Of a stretch of 64,000 bases of DNA, positions 33,980 through 46,545 are shown one piece after another. A program made the position numbers and the translations under genes. Numbering within the stretch: the stretch's first letter is position 1; each line of letters opens with the position of its first letter. Source of the DNA: Typhlomys cinereus (taxonomy: Eukaryota; Chordata; Mammalia; Rodentia; Platacanthomyidae); assembly GCA_023101885.1 (NCBI GenBank), contig JALPQD010000517.1, forward strand, positions 570,919 to 634,918, given 5' to 3'. The notes beneath the pieces are model-generated. The model saw only the letters and a program-made list of their open reading frames with translations. It had not been told where the DNA came from and searched no databases.

Positions 33980-36900
33980 TGCAGACAGCGGGCTGGGCCT
34001 GGGTCCAAACCGCTGCATTTAGTGTTCATTCTACAGCTGCGTTATTGGGGGGAGGGGAGTTTAGAAGGGCACTGACCCCGAAACTTCTCACTCATCATCA
34101 GGAAGGGGGAAGAAGGAAAGTTTTTTTCTCTGGGTATTTTTTTGTTTGTTTGTATTTGTATATTTTGGCTCCTGAAAAGGCTGGCAAAGAACAGTAACAG
34201 TGCAAGCAATTAGAATATTTCTTTGAAAACAATTTTTTAAATGTATACAAAAAAACCCAACATTTGTTAACATAGAAAGAAATTTGACTAGATAGAGATA
34301 GCCACACTGAATGGCATGGCAAAGAGCATTGGTATAAAGAAATAAAACATCACATGAAAATCCGAAACCCAAAACGAAACTAAAACATTTCAAATTAAAT
34401 CTGGAAGAATAGAAGATCCCAACAGCAGATTTCTGTTCATTACTAAAACATTCTGAAATAGAAGTTTCAAAGACACCCAAATTGTATTTAAGTGAAACTT
34501 TTAAGAAAAAGAAAGAAAGAAAGCAGTGAACCTGGTTATAAATCCTGAAATATATTACATTTTTTAAAAAATCCTGGTACAACAAAAATAAATTTTAAAT
34601 AAAATCAAACAAACAAACAAACGAAACAGCAGCAGCAGGTTACCTGTCTGAGCACCTACATTTCCTTAGGAGGGGATCGTGTCTCACCAGCCAAATAGCC
34701 CATAAACCTTCTCAAAAAAAGCGAGCCAGGAGAAAAATATAACGTAAGATTTGATTTCACAATGTCTCTAAGCCCCCCGAAGCCCCACATTGGGGGTTCA
34801 CTGAGTGAGCAGAATTTAATTTTTCCACTGTTTTCATTCTTCAGAAAAAGAAGAGATAATTTTGAAGTCAACAGCTCTGTTCAGTGTCTTCAGTTCCTCT
34901 TCCCAAAGTCTGACAATGTGCTGGACGGAAGCAAGTCGCTTGCTGATTTGTGTACTGTTCCAGGGTAGTTTTCTTATTGATAGCACACAGAGAAAGATTC
35001 CAAAGTTCATTGGAGAAAAGCCAACAGAAATGAACAAATTATAGGCATCAAAAAAGTAAAAAATATTAATTAAAAAGTTTCGGTGACATAGTTCATACGT
35101 ATGTTAAAAGTCCAGTTTTTCAAACAGGTAACATAAAAACAATATTAGAAAGAATTGTTTTAAAAATACAATTTAGAATTACAATTTTAACAATATACAA
35201 AAATTTTACAGTAATTCAAATTTTGGCATGATAATTATTACACATATTTGATAAATACATTGGCTCATAAGTTATGAAGATTATACAATAGTTATCAAAA
35301 CAATTAAGAAAGTAAATATACCACTTAAATATCTAAGGCTATTTCCCTTGAGTTCTTCCAGAATTTGTTCTTATTTTTTGCCTGATCTTTGAAGGAATTC
35401 AGGAAGATATTCATGCTTTTAAAGACTAAGATGACCATTCCTTCTCGTTTCATTCTAGAGTATGAATGTAAAATCCAGAAGTTGGTTTAGAGCTACATAA
35501 CAATACTGTGGGGATGCACAGAAGATATATAAATAGTAAGTGAATCTATCAGGAAAGCTTCAGATATCTCTTATAATAAATAATTGCTTGGTTTTGTAAA
35601 AGTTAAAATGCTTAACTACACTTTTCCCGTTCCTTTATCTCACTAACAGAGAATTAATTTTTCATCAAATAAAGATGTTGTTCTACTTGCTTTTAAATGC
35701 ATGTAACTGTTCAAAGAGTGTTTCACAATATATGCAGCATCCAGATGGTCTGTATTGAATTTAAATGATTACATGTTCATTTACTTCTCTATTACCAAAT
35801 AGTATGCACCCTCCAAAATGATTATTCAGCAAAAGTACCAAGCATTTCTTCTGTTAATGAGTCAGAGGTACTTATGTGAATCCCCCAATAACCCTGTGCA
35901 AGTGAAATTCTTGTAGATGCAATTAGAATATTCTTTTGTGTACTTTTTTCTGAAGTGAAATGAGACAGTTCACAGATTAGAGGAACTATTCTATTTGTCA
36001 ACAATAAACCTTTCACTCAATTTTAATATTATTTAATTCTATGGGAAAAAAACAAATTTTATTACAATCCTTGTCAAAATGGAGAAAAACTGTACAATTA
36101 AGCATGATCAAACCTCTGTTAGAGCTGGTTAATACTGATCTTTTATTATTGCCTCAAAGTCTCTAAGTAGTGTCCAAGAAATTATGCCAAGGTCCATTTG
36201 GAGGAAAACATCACTGGAGAGGCAAGATGGGCTAGGCAAAGCTTCAGAGGACTGCAGGGAGATGGGACTTGCTGTTTTAAAAAATTATGTTGAGCTCTGT
36301 AGCATCTCCATTTCTTAACATACCTTCATCACTGGAATAGTTTTATCCATGTTTTAAGGGCTTGTATTATATGCAGTTTGGGGATTTTTATAAATTCGGA
36401 AGGTAAAGAAATATAAAGAGTGGTCAGTGTTGAAGGCTTAAGAGTAGGGCTCTATGAGACTCAATACGTTAAATAAATCCCCAAATGAAACATCCAGTCC
36501 ACCCCCCTCCCAAATCTTATGTATAAAGAGAAAATGTGTAGCCATAGCATTAAAGAAAAGCATATAGCTTGAATAAATCATACACTGAATAGTCTAGAAA
36601 CAAAAAACAACCAACATACATACACACAAAAAGGCCTAAGAAACACCTATCTTTCTATGTCTTGAAGTGAATTTATCTACGCCAGCAGTCTAAGGCATGA
36701 AAATAACTCATTTGCTTTTTAAAGAAAAAAAAAAAAGCTGTTTCCCATCATGCTCCATTCTCTAAAATCTATTCCTGTTTGCTTGTTGTAAAAGAATACA
36801 CATACACATGCATGCGTGCACACACATACATATATACTCTCTTGTAAAAGGTGAAAAATGCAAATACATAACACTGGCATTAAGAACACTTTAACTATAT

Positions 36901-37915
36901 ACTTAAGAACTTAAGGACCTTGATTTGCCTCCAAAAAATAATCTCCCTGTTCTTATTCTTTAAATGTCCAACTCATGTATTTTAAAAAAGAAAAAGTGTT
37001 TCTTAAAAAATTTAAGAAAAAAAGATTTTTAAATTTATGTTCAAGTCAGTGTCTTGTTAACAAACATGGAAAAAAAGTAACATTTTCTTCATTCTGGTCA
37101 CTGTTAAAGATGCAGTCGTAGAGCAGACAAGGTTGGACTGGCATGTATTTTAAAAAATGGAACATTAACAGAGCATATATCTTTCAAATAAGACTAAAAC
37201 ACTAACAAATACAAGTCAATGCACAAATTTTAAACTAGCGTAACCAACTTTATCTACATTGAGTAAATGTAATTTTTTCCCAGACATTGCAATACTGTTC
37301 ATTTTCCTTTCATCATGCAAACATGCCAATTTTGTTATTAAAAATCTTTATTGGGTTATAGTCACATTGCCCTCCCATCCAAATTAAGGTGGGAAATAAA
37401 ACATGAAAATGAGAAGTCCCAGTAAGAGTCCTTTTAGATTTCATAAACAATCATAAGCTGAAGTTGCTGGCTAACAGAGAAATGGCAGAATTTCCAGATT
37501 TGTAAACTAAAAGGTTTTTGTAATTTAAGCAGATATTTTGATTTTTGCTTTTTACAAATCTTGCAATACAATATAAAGCTGTGATACCCAATACTTGAAT
37601 CAAAACAATTTTGTATAAAAGCAAAAGGAAACATGAACAAAATGTTCATGTCCCTCGTGGCCTGAGAACACAGGGTTTCAGTAATTTGGAAGACTGAATA
37701 GAGAGCCTGCCAGTTTTCTATAACCTTTTTTGCCTCTCTGCAGAATCTGTAAATGAAAGTCAGTAACATCTTACTAGCAGGGGTCTCACTTATCCCCTTT
37801 TAATCCTCCTGAGCATTCTCCATGAACAGCATTGCAATTTGGTTAAAAAAATAAGGGGGGGATGAGAGGGGGGAGTTTTACAAGGGCTTTGATGATTAAT
37901 TATTTACAGGTGGGG
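33980..37915 (-). other. RIMKLB: RIMKLB 3' UTR (extent uncertain)
   Basis: AT-rich sequence downstream of the stop codon with no SINE, LINE or LTR that I can recognise, in a window where SINEs elsewhere occur about every 1-2 kb. That is typical of a long mammalian 3' UTR. Minus-strand AATAAA hexamers occur at 37347-37352 (about 565 nt after the stop) and near 36057 and 36135; more lie farther left, near 32265, 32042 and 32023. The left limit used here is a good-looking minus-strand splice donor (CAG|GTAATT), not a proven transcript end. A minus-strand 67-codon open frame at 34834-35037 has no start context or domain that I recognise. Confidence 0.55.
37347..37352 (-). promoter_or_regulatory. 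Candidate proximal polyadenylation signal of RIMKLB
   Basis: AATAAA on the minus strand, followed about 20-35 nt downstream by a T-rich then TGTTTG stretch, which could serve as the downstream element. It would give a 3' UTR of about 0.6 kb. Longer 3' UTR forms remain possible. Confidence 0.4.
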
Positions 37916-38379
37916 TCACTCCACCAGGAGTTTGATCTCATTGGCTAGCAGCTGGTTCATGTTGAACAGCCCCCCTGGGAGCTTGGTGAGCAGCTCGCGC
38001 TCGGTGCTTTCAGGGTCACTGTCGACAGAGCTGGAACTTGCGCTCATGTTGTCAACAGCAGTGCTGGCAGGGGGACCCAGCTCCGGCTCACTAGTCTCAC
38101 TGGCCGTGGACACCACAGAGAGCAGAGACATACGCCGGGTGAGCCGGCCAGTGGGCAGAAGGGAGGCGGCATAGTCCGCTATGATACCAGCTACATCTAG
38201 ATTACAAGCCTTATCAAAGGCAATGAAACCTACATTTGCATTGGCCTCGCAGACACAGAAGGAGCCGTCGTCTTTCATCAACAGGTCAATGCCACAAACA
38301 TCCATCCCCAGGATATTAGACACCTGGATAGCTAGCTGCTTGCCTTGTTCACTCAGTGAGCACATCATCCCTACACCAC
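37916..38379 (-). CDS. RIMKLB: RIMKLB terminal coding exon, residues 233-386
   Basis: RIMKLB joins citrate or N-acetylaspartate to L-glutamate using ATP, giving beta-citrylglutamate or NAAG in the cytosol, notably in brain and testis. This last coding exon (464 nt, acceptor TTTTGCCAG|GTGG) opens at [13 protein letters not shown]. It carries CGIDLLM with Asp264 and the CEANANVGF motif with Glu277 and Asn279, the Mg/ATP ligands of the ATP-grasp core. A low-complexity Ser/Glu/Pro tail follows ([23 protein letters not shown]), then a conserved end, [21 protein letters not shown]. Stop TGA is at 37916-37918. No frameshift or lost catalytic residue is seen, so the gene looks intact. Confidence 0.98.
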
Positions 38380-38664
38380 CTGGCAAAAGAGAAAAGAGGT
38401 AGGAGATATCAAATGACAAGCTTCTTCATTAAATTAACATTGGCCTCTTCTGAATCACCAATAAAATTTAACAATTCTAGTGTGAAATGTGTTATTTTAT
38501 TTAAATTTAAAATTATTTTATTATTGTTTTATTATTTTAAAATTGTGTGTATCCAACAGGCTGCTAAGGATGATGACCTCTGGAACACAGGGCATCAGGT
38601 TTACCACAAGCATGTCAAATATTTCTTCCCCCTGAGCCAATTTACCAGCCAATGGTTTGTTTTG

Positions 38665-38770
38665 TTAGTGGATCTCACTATATATAGCTGACTGGCCTCA
38701 AATCCTTGATTCAGCTGTCTCAGCCTCCTGGCTGAATGATGATTTTATAGGCACACACTACCATGATTAG
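38665..38770 (-). mobile_element. B1-like SINE, antisense
   Basis: GATCTCACTATATATAGCTG, CTGGCCTCAAATCCTTGATT and GCCTCCTGGCTGAATGATG. Confidence 0.55.
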
Positions 38771-39664
38771 TTTAAAATTTGAATTTTGAAATCTGCACTT
38801 AGATACAGGTATCATCTTGACAACTGCAAGCTGAGTGTTAGGCACAGCTGTAAAGAACTGATAAGTTCGTCAAGACCTGCAGCAACCCTGCAAGAGAGTA
38901 TATAATTGATGTGGAAGACATAGCCTGACTAATACACTATCTCTCAAGGTATTGATGACTTAGAACTTTTCCAATATTGTTTTCAATTCTCAAATCTCTG
39001 AAAACCACAAATATGGAGGGCTGGGTATATTAAGAAACTTTTCATAAATGCAAGAAGGCCATTTGGTTTCATATAAGATAAATGTAGTTACTAGTTTGGG
39101 GCTTTTAAAAATTAAAGTAGAGATGCAAAGCAGGGGCAGAGGACAAGCTGCACCCTGGGAATACAGTAACCTAACATAGCTTTTCCTGAGTAACACTTAT
39201 TCCTAAGAAATGGATACAGATAAGTCCCAAGCTTTGCTAGCATTATGAGAGAAAGGAAATAGAACTGTACTCTTGCTTCAAGAGATTAGCTTCATTTAAG
39301 AATCTGAATTAAGACTAGAATGCAAAGAAATCTAACAACTGGGTTTATACAACTCTGAATGCCCGTAGTAGTAGAGTAGTAAGATTGTAGCATCATGTGT
39401 GTTGACTGCAATGCCAAAAAAACCCCCAAAAGATAGCTGGAGAGATGAGCAAGTCTGCTTTACCATGAAGACTGGAAAAATAAGAGTTCAGAAAAGATGA
39501 CAGATTGCAGCATCAGGAAGGCTATGGCCACGTGGAAAGCTTCAAATAACCAGATTTAAGTGAGCCTTTGAATGAAAGAGATTCGAGTCCAACATAAAGA
39601 CTTTTTGAAGTTAAAACAAAATCATGATTACACAATTCTGAACCACTGGGGAATCAGTCAAAAT

Positions 39665-39780
39665 CAACTCAGAGAAGAAGGGTATGGGGGCACAGCACTG
39701 GGGGCCTGAGGCAGGAAGGAAAACTCATGACCAACTTCAACTATATAGCAAGCAAGACTATTTCAAAACAGAAAACAACA
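39665..39780 (+). mobile_element. B1-like SINE, sense
   Basis: GGGCACAGCACTGGGGGCCT and GAGGCAGGAAGGAAAACTCA; ends in an AC-rich tail. Confidence 0.6.
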
Positions 39781-39934
39781 AAAGCATGATTTATACAATT
39801 GAGAGTAAGAAACATTTCACACAGAAAACCTAAGGTGAAAACATGAACAAGATGATGTATCTAAAGTATCCCAATAAAAGTTTTTAGTTCCATTCAAAAA
39901 ATAAAAGGTAGCCCCATATGCATAAATTCTCGCA

Positions 39935-40775
<841 letters not shown>

Positions 40776-41663
40776 AAACTTAAACACAACTTATAAGGAA
40801 GGAATAAATTTCCTGCAAAGGGGAAAAAAAAGTGGTATATGTGTATATTCTTCAGAGACATTCAAGAAAAATCCAATTTAGACCTGAACCTAAAATATTA
40901 TATAGATGACTTCAGGAAAATACTCGATAGGTCCAGGAGAGCAACAATTTCTTTTGTCTGTTTTTACTTATGGGTATACAAATATTGCTAACAATACTCA
41001 ACACAAGGAAGACTCAAAACTAAGTGAAATGAATGGATGCATTGAAAGGCAAGAACAGTGAGGACGCAACTGTTCTAATCTTCTGAAGGATAGAGATGAA
41101 GCAGGAGTGACATAGGGTTTTCTGAAGATTTCAAGAGTATCATGGAAAACTGTTCTCAAATGGCAGAGAAAGAGAAGCTAAGTAACAAGTACTGCAATGT
41201 AAAACCATGGCTGACCTTCCATATTAAGTGAGTTTGGGGTTAAGAGGGGAAAGTAATTGTTGGCATGTTTCCAAATAGCAAAAATCAGGCAGTTACTTGT
41301 CAAACAAAGTAAATAAATAAAATGAAATTATACTGTATTAGTAATTATAGAAAAAGTAGACATGTACCTTTCTTTTAAGGCACAGACATTTCTCAGAGAT
41401 GAAAATTAAGCCAATCAGTATTTATAACAAACACAGTTTAAGACAAAATAGGTGGATTTTGAAAACTAAAGCAAGTAGACAGAGAAATGTAAGAAAAAGG
41501 CAAAACTACTTTATAGCCTTACCTTCCTAAACTAGACCACACACACACATATATAGAAGGGTGAAACCTTTGAGACTTGCCAAGGCTATACAGTGATATT
41601 CCATCTCACAAACAAACAAATGTCATGTCTGGCTTCAAAGAAAATCTAACAAAAGACATTTTT

Positions 41664-41785
41664 AGGGCTGCAGAGATGGCTCAGGGTTAAGAATACTTTG
41701 AAAGCGGAAGGACCTGAATTGAAAATTGCATGTAAAATTGCAGGTGGAAATGACAGCAGCCTGTACTTCCAGCTCTGGAAGTAAA
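41664..41785 (+). mobile_element. B2-superfamily SINE, 3'-truncated
   Basis: Only the head and first part of the body are present, stopping at ACTTCCAGCTCTGGAAG. Confidence 0.8.
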
Positions 41786-41868
41786 ATGTTTTCAACTTGC
41801 ATGTAATAATCACTGAAGAAGCTATGGTGTTACATCAGATTCTGGAAAATCACCTGCATTGTTCTTAC

Positions 41869-42072
41869 CTAGTGAGCAGTTGCTTTGCATTCTTCCATCT
41901 GTTGAACAGCGTAACATGGTGCCAACTACACGGCCTCCCACAACAATGACACGTACATCTCTTCCATGAGACTCTTTAACGTATTTCTGGAACAGGTATG
42001 GAGCTTCATGACGAATAAGATGGCTTAGGTCAGCCAAATGGTGTTTATCTCGTGCCAAGAAAACAGCTTTAC
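41869..42072 (-). CDS. RIMKLB: RIMKLB coding exon, residues 165-232
   Basis: This 204-nt exon has acceptor AATGCTAG|GTAAAG and donor CTAG|GTAAGA. It encodes [18 protein letters not shown] through [20 protein letters not shown] to [13 protein letters not shown]. The [14 protein letters not shown] strand-turn is the part of the ATP-grasp fold that contacts adenine and phosphates, and RMQSN lies near the acyl-acceptor site in RimK-type ligases. Phase is 1 at both ends. Extra codons on either side of the open frame are intronic. Confidence 0.97.
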
Positions 42073-42779
42073 CTAGCATTGAAAAAGAATAAATATACAA
42101 TATGTATAAGATATCAAGATATGGATTTGTCAGCATATATTCTTGTATCTCAATATGCTCTTTCAGAACCAAGTGGCTTTTATGTTGCTCAAGTTTTTTT
42201 TTGCTAGTATTTTGAATAAAGTAATTTTGTTATAACAATTGGAGTAACATGAAAAATATACAAATACAAAGTTAATAAACTTCCATTATCTCCAGCCCCA
42301 AGTTCTTATATTAAACTCATTTTGTTATAATATAGCTAATTCATTTTGGTTTATATTGTGAAGTAGGGGTCTATATTTATATTCCTCTAGAGGTTAACCA
42401 ACAATGTTAAGTGTGAGGCTTTAGCAAAACCCTTTTCCTCTAAGCAGGAGCACATGATATACATTATTAAATATTAACACTGTTATCAGTAACACAGCAA
42501 TATGTTATCAAATACTTCAATTATTTCTAAATTCTTCAGGCAGTTCCACTGCTCTATTTGTTTATTTTTGTGCCAGTGGAGGTATGTTCTGTGTTCTTTC
42601 TTGCTAACTTCTAAAGTTATACCACAAAAGGCTGTGCAGTTTCTTTGTTTACTGGGCATTCACAAGAGGATTAATGCTCTTGACCGCCACATTAGAGAAG
42701 CCAAATATAAAGTCAATATACTAGATATGTGCTATCTTTGGCTTTATAATTTTTTTTTTTTGCCTTGAAAGTTCTTCTG

Positions 42780-44680
42780 TTAGAAGTGGCCATCATTGCC
42801 ATAGGAATCACACCAGCTTGGGAGCAGCTACAAATGTCACAACAGTAAGAGAAGGAGAGGCAGAAGTTGTTGCAGAAGTAACCAGCTAAAAAGGGACTGT
42901 GTGTGCTTAGGAACAGAGGTCTGTTCTGAGGAAGTGGAAAAGTGCTGTGGTATTATAGGTTAGAGACAGGTGAGCGCTGTGGGTGGAAAAAATGGCCAAC
43001 ACCTGGGATAGGTAGAATAGAAATGTGCCATATGTATAAAATGGTTTCACAGCTGACACTTTTGCCTTTAAATATGACTAACCTTAGAACCTTGACCAAC
43101 CTATAGTGATCGTTTGTTATCATAGTACAAGTATCTAGAAGTCATGTTCTTCAAACATGGGTATTTATTCATATATTGATACATATTAGGGGATATATGA
43201 AAACCAGGAAGAGACCTTGAGACAGTCTCAGTTTAATAACACCCTAAAAACCATGAGTAGAAAGAGATGTATTCTGGTGAAGGACCCTTAATCCAGAAAG
43301 TAAAGATCTGGAATAATATCACCCCAATGTTGGATGTTGAGGGTCAGGAATTTCTCACAGGTATGATAAGTGACTGTTACCGAAAGTTACATGATTATGA
43401 CTGTTCCTGATGATGTGATTCAGAAATCTTTGGAAATGTAGGGATAATTTTACTTTATGGGAAGAATTTGTGGGCCAAAGAAATCTTATAATGTAGGAAG
43501 CAAATCTTAAATGGATAATTCTGGTTATTACTTGGGAGACCAGAGGGCCAACAGGAATGCAAGAGGTTTTTATATGTCATGAAAACTTTTGGAAGTGGAC
43601 CAAACACCATCCATGAACATTACATTCTGATGAAGAACTATCTATATTTGCTCAGTGTCTTGAGAATTTATGTGAGGCTGCATTTAAAGGTCACAGACTA
43701 GTTAATATGAAGAAAATTTCAAAGCAACCAGCACAAAGGCTGTAGTATGGTTACTTGCTAGCTGCTTTTACCTGCATTCATAGTCAAAATTGTAAACCAA
43801 GTTTTGAAAATAAATTTTATCTTGCTCAGAAAAGAACCCATATAATGTGAAACCAAGGAAAGTTTGGGTCTTGTAGCCATGAGGAACATTAGAAATTAGA
43901 AAGAACTAAGTCACTTGTATTTGAGAAATTAGTAGGTATACACCCATTTATTGGCAGGCTCAAGGACAGAATTAATTTAAAGTCACTTAAAATACTGTGT
44001 TGAGGGGTTTGGGGATTTAGCTCAGTGGTAGAGCGCTTGCCTAGCAAGTGCGAGGCCCTGGGTTCGGTCCCCAGCACCGGGGGGGGGGGGGGGGGGAATA
44101 CTGTGTTGAGAAGACAGCTCCGAAGCAAAGGACTGCATAGGGGAAAGCATTTTCTGAGTTCAGTAATCCACACACTATTGAGGCTGCTCCAGCTGTGACC
44201 GGAAAAGCCCCACTTTAGCGCGTGTATGTGATGTTGATCTGCAGGCACACAGAACGGAAGAGCTGTGGGGTCACAGACACTTAGGGAAGTGGTGTCCTAA
44301 ATTTGAGACACCTGGAAGGTAGAACACCTGCCAAGCTCACTAAGGCAGGGGTTTATCTTATGTTGTGATGGCAGAATTGGAGCTAAGATTTAATGTCTGG
44401 ACTTCTGGTTTGAGTTTAGCTTTGATCCTATTTCTCTTCCCTGATGTAAGAGTAAATTTTCTCTCTGTATATTAAATGTATATAACTTGGTTTCCAATTC
44501 TACAGGGGTTTGTCTAAGACTTTGCTTTGAGTCTCAGAAGAAACTAGCAATAATGGAATCTGTTAATGCTGTGAGAAGCCTTGGACATGGATGGAACACA
44601 TTTTGCATTATGAGGTGACCAAGCCTTTGAGTTTTAGGGTAGACTACGTATGGTTTAAGATATGTTTGACACACAATGCA
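42780..44680 (+). mobile_element. Probable ERVL-MaLR internal region, degraded
   Basis: The stretch 44300-44650 holds ACACCTGCCAAGCTCACTAA, ATATAACTTGGTTTCCAATT, ACAGGGGTTTGTCTAAGACT and TGAGTCTCAGAAGAAACTAG, in the order of the 3' end of MaLR internal sequence just before the 3' LTR. Upstream DNA to about 42780 is non-repetitive to my eye and probably the same old element. No retroviral-type reading frame survives. It is interrupted by an ID element at 44004-44097. Confidence 0.4.
44004..44097 (+). mobile_element. ID SINE with poly(G) tail
   Basis: Near-consensus ID/BC1-type head GGGGATTTAGCTCAGTGGTA and GGTTCGGTCCCCAGC, tRNA-derived with A and B boxes. The element ends in about 18 G residues in place of the usual A-rich tail. 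AATACTGTGTTGAG occurs just before (43990-44003) and just after (about 44098-44111) as a target-site duplication, so the insertion is young. Confidence 0.93.
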
Positions 44681-45211
44681 CTTGCAGTGGTTGATTATCG
44701 CTTAAAAGGGATTCAGAAGTAACTAAGTTCATAAGTACACTTCTGGGTAAGTCTGTAATGGTACTTCCTGAAAGGACAAACTAAGGAGAAAGACCCACTC
44801 TGATATTGGTGAAACCATTTCCCATACTGGGGGCCCACATTAAATAAAAGGTGGGGGAGAAAAAGTCAGTTGATGGTTATGATGTGAGCTCCTCTATCAG
44901 GAGTCTTGCCAACTATAAAATCTAAAGCCAGGAGTCAAATGTTTCCTACTTTTCATAAACTACTTTTGTCTTAAGCATTCAAATCTTCCAACTAAACAGA
45001 TTGGAGAAGGGGTCACTAAAGAGCCTTTGTATATTAGGAGAGAAAATAGATGTGAAGACTTGGTCAAACTATACATGTTAAAATCGCTAGCATAACCATG
45101 CAACAGAAATAGCATCTCACCAAAATGAACTGAACTATAACTTGCTGACTACTCTTCAATTACTTTTCAGAAGTAACTCAAACGTATACATATCATACAA
45201 CTCATACAAAC

Positions 45212-45298
45212 CTCTGTGACCCCGCGTATTCTTTACTACCATTGGGAACTCCAACACTTCTGCTTCATCAATCATTTTGGCAAAATTTTCATGGCCAC
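45212..45298 (-). CDS. RIMKLB: RIMKLB coding exon, residues 136-164
   Basis: This small 87-nt exon has acceptor AACCAG|GTGG and donor AGAG|GTTTGT. It is too short and too closely bounded by stops to show as a long open frame; it was found by looking for the missing peptide between the flanking exons. It encodes [20 protein letters not shown] and then VKNTRGHR. The Lys of the VVK motif is residue 158, the ATP-binding lysine of this ATP-grasp family. The donor is weaker than the others (GTTTGT), so occasional skipping is plausible; because both phases are 1, skipping would keep the frame but remove Lys158. Confidence 0.95.
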
Positions 45299-45519
45299 CT
45301 GGTTTGAGCAAAAAATAAGTTTAAGAACAACAAATGTAAGTTGTGATCAATTTTATCTATCAAAACAGTAACACAAGGAGGGCAGAACACTAAGACCCTA
45401 ACACCAGTTTTTGTTTTGCTTCAAGAAAGAAAACATGAACTGAAAGTATAAATGAGTATGCTTTAAACTAAGTTCTGTTTCAGCTAAACAGATCTTTCTT
45501 GTTTTTTTGTCCCCCATTA

Positions 45520-45640
45520 GAGTCCATGCTAACCTAAAATTTACTCTGTAAGCCCAGGCTTGCCTCTAACTAACTTGCAGTAAAAATCCAGATCAGCCTC
45601 TCAAGAGCTAAGATTACAAGCACAAATCCATTTTTCATAT
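45520..45640 (-). mobile_element. B1-like SINE, antisense
   Basis: CTCTGTAAGCCCAGGCTTGC and AGAGCTAAGATTACAAGCAC. Confidence 0.5.
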
Positions 45641-45649
45641 TTTTAGTCC

Positions 45650-45830
45650 CATTTTTTTTTAATGGTGGGAGGAGACATCAAGCATTTGCATGTCATGGCA
45701 TGTGCTGAGAAAACTAGAAGACAACTGGCAGAAGTTGGTTCTTTCTTTCACTGGAAATTTTGGGAATGAGCTCAGGTTGCCAGGTTTGCATGTAAGAGCC
45801 TTAACATACTAGATCTCTTGCAAGCCCACA
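45650..45830 (-). mobile_element. B3-like SINE, antisense
   Basis: GTCATGGCATGTGCTGAGAA, AGAAGACAACTGGCAGAAGT and GAGCTCAGGTTGCCAGGTTT. Confidence 0.65.
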
Positions 45831-45929
45831 TTTTAAATCTTTTATCCCTTCACCATACAAATGGAAATTCTAAGATCTTCTACAATATATAGATTCTAAT
45901 CAGACTAAGAAATAAAAAAAAAAAAAAAT

Positions 45930-46040
45930 GAAAGTTGGATGTGATGGTACTAGTCTGTATCTGAGCACTTGGGCAGCTGAAACAGGAGGTTCTTAAGTTT
46001 GAAGCCAGCAACATAATCTCAAAAAGGACAGGATAGGACA
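45930..46040 (+). mobile_element. B1-like SINE, sense
   Basis: TTGGATGTGATGGTACTAGT and GAGCACTTGGGCAGCTGAAA. Confidence 0.6.
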
Positions 46041-46084
46041 AAAGAGGAAAAGTCCTAAACAACCAATTAAAAAGACTTACCTAG

Positions 46085-46245
46085 GAGTTGGCAGATGATT
46101 AAGGGGATAAAGGTATCTATGCACGTATCTGGCAACATCCCCAGATGCCAAATGATGAAAGAAGAAAAATCTCCTCTGACCTCCACACATGTGCCACTGC
46201 ACAAGTGCATACATACATACACTTCTGTTCTTGCTTTCTCTCTCG
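46085..46245 (+). mobile_element. B3-like SINE, sense
   Basis: TAAGGGGATAAAGGTATCTA and CTCCTCTGACCTCCACACAT. Confidence 0.6.
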
Positions 46246-46271
46246 CTCTCAAATATTTTCATAAGACTTAT

Positions 46272-46545
46272 TGAAGGGCTGTAGAGATGGCTTGGGGGTT
46301 AAGACTCTGCCTCCCAAAAAGGTCCTGAGTTCTGATCCCAGGTCCCATATAAAAACATCAGGAAGAAATGGTGAAGGCCCGCACTTCTGATTCTGGCAGA
46401 CAGAGCCTGAGAAATCCCAGAGCGAAACAAAAAGAGGTAGAAGGAATCCAGGATAATTCCTGAAGTCACCCTTAGTCCTCCATGGGGACACAGACACACA
46501 CACACACACACACACAGAGACACACACGTAAAATAAATAATAGTT
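46272..46545 (+). mobile_element. B2-superfamily SINE, sense
   Basis: Complete copy with (CA)n and AAATAAATAA. Confidence 0.88.

Noticed and set aside
34088..34585. Minus-strand 165-codon Phe/Leu-rich open frame left of RIMKLB
   Set aside because: AT-rich 3' UTR composition, no recognised motif; probably chance.
44004..44080. Possible functional tRNA gene
   Set aside because: The A/B boxes belong to an ID SINE with target-site duplication; no anticodon arm of a real tRNA folds as required.
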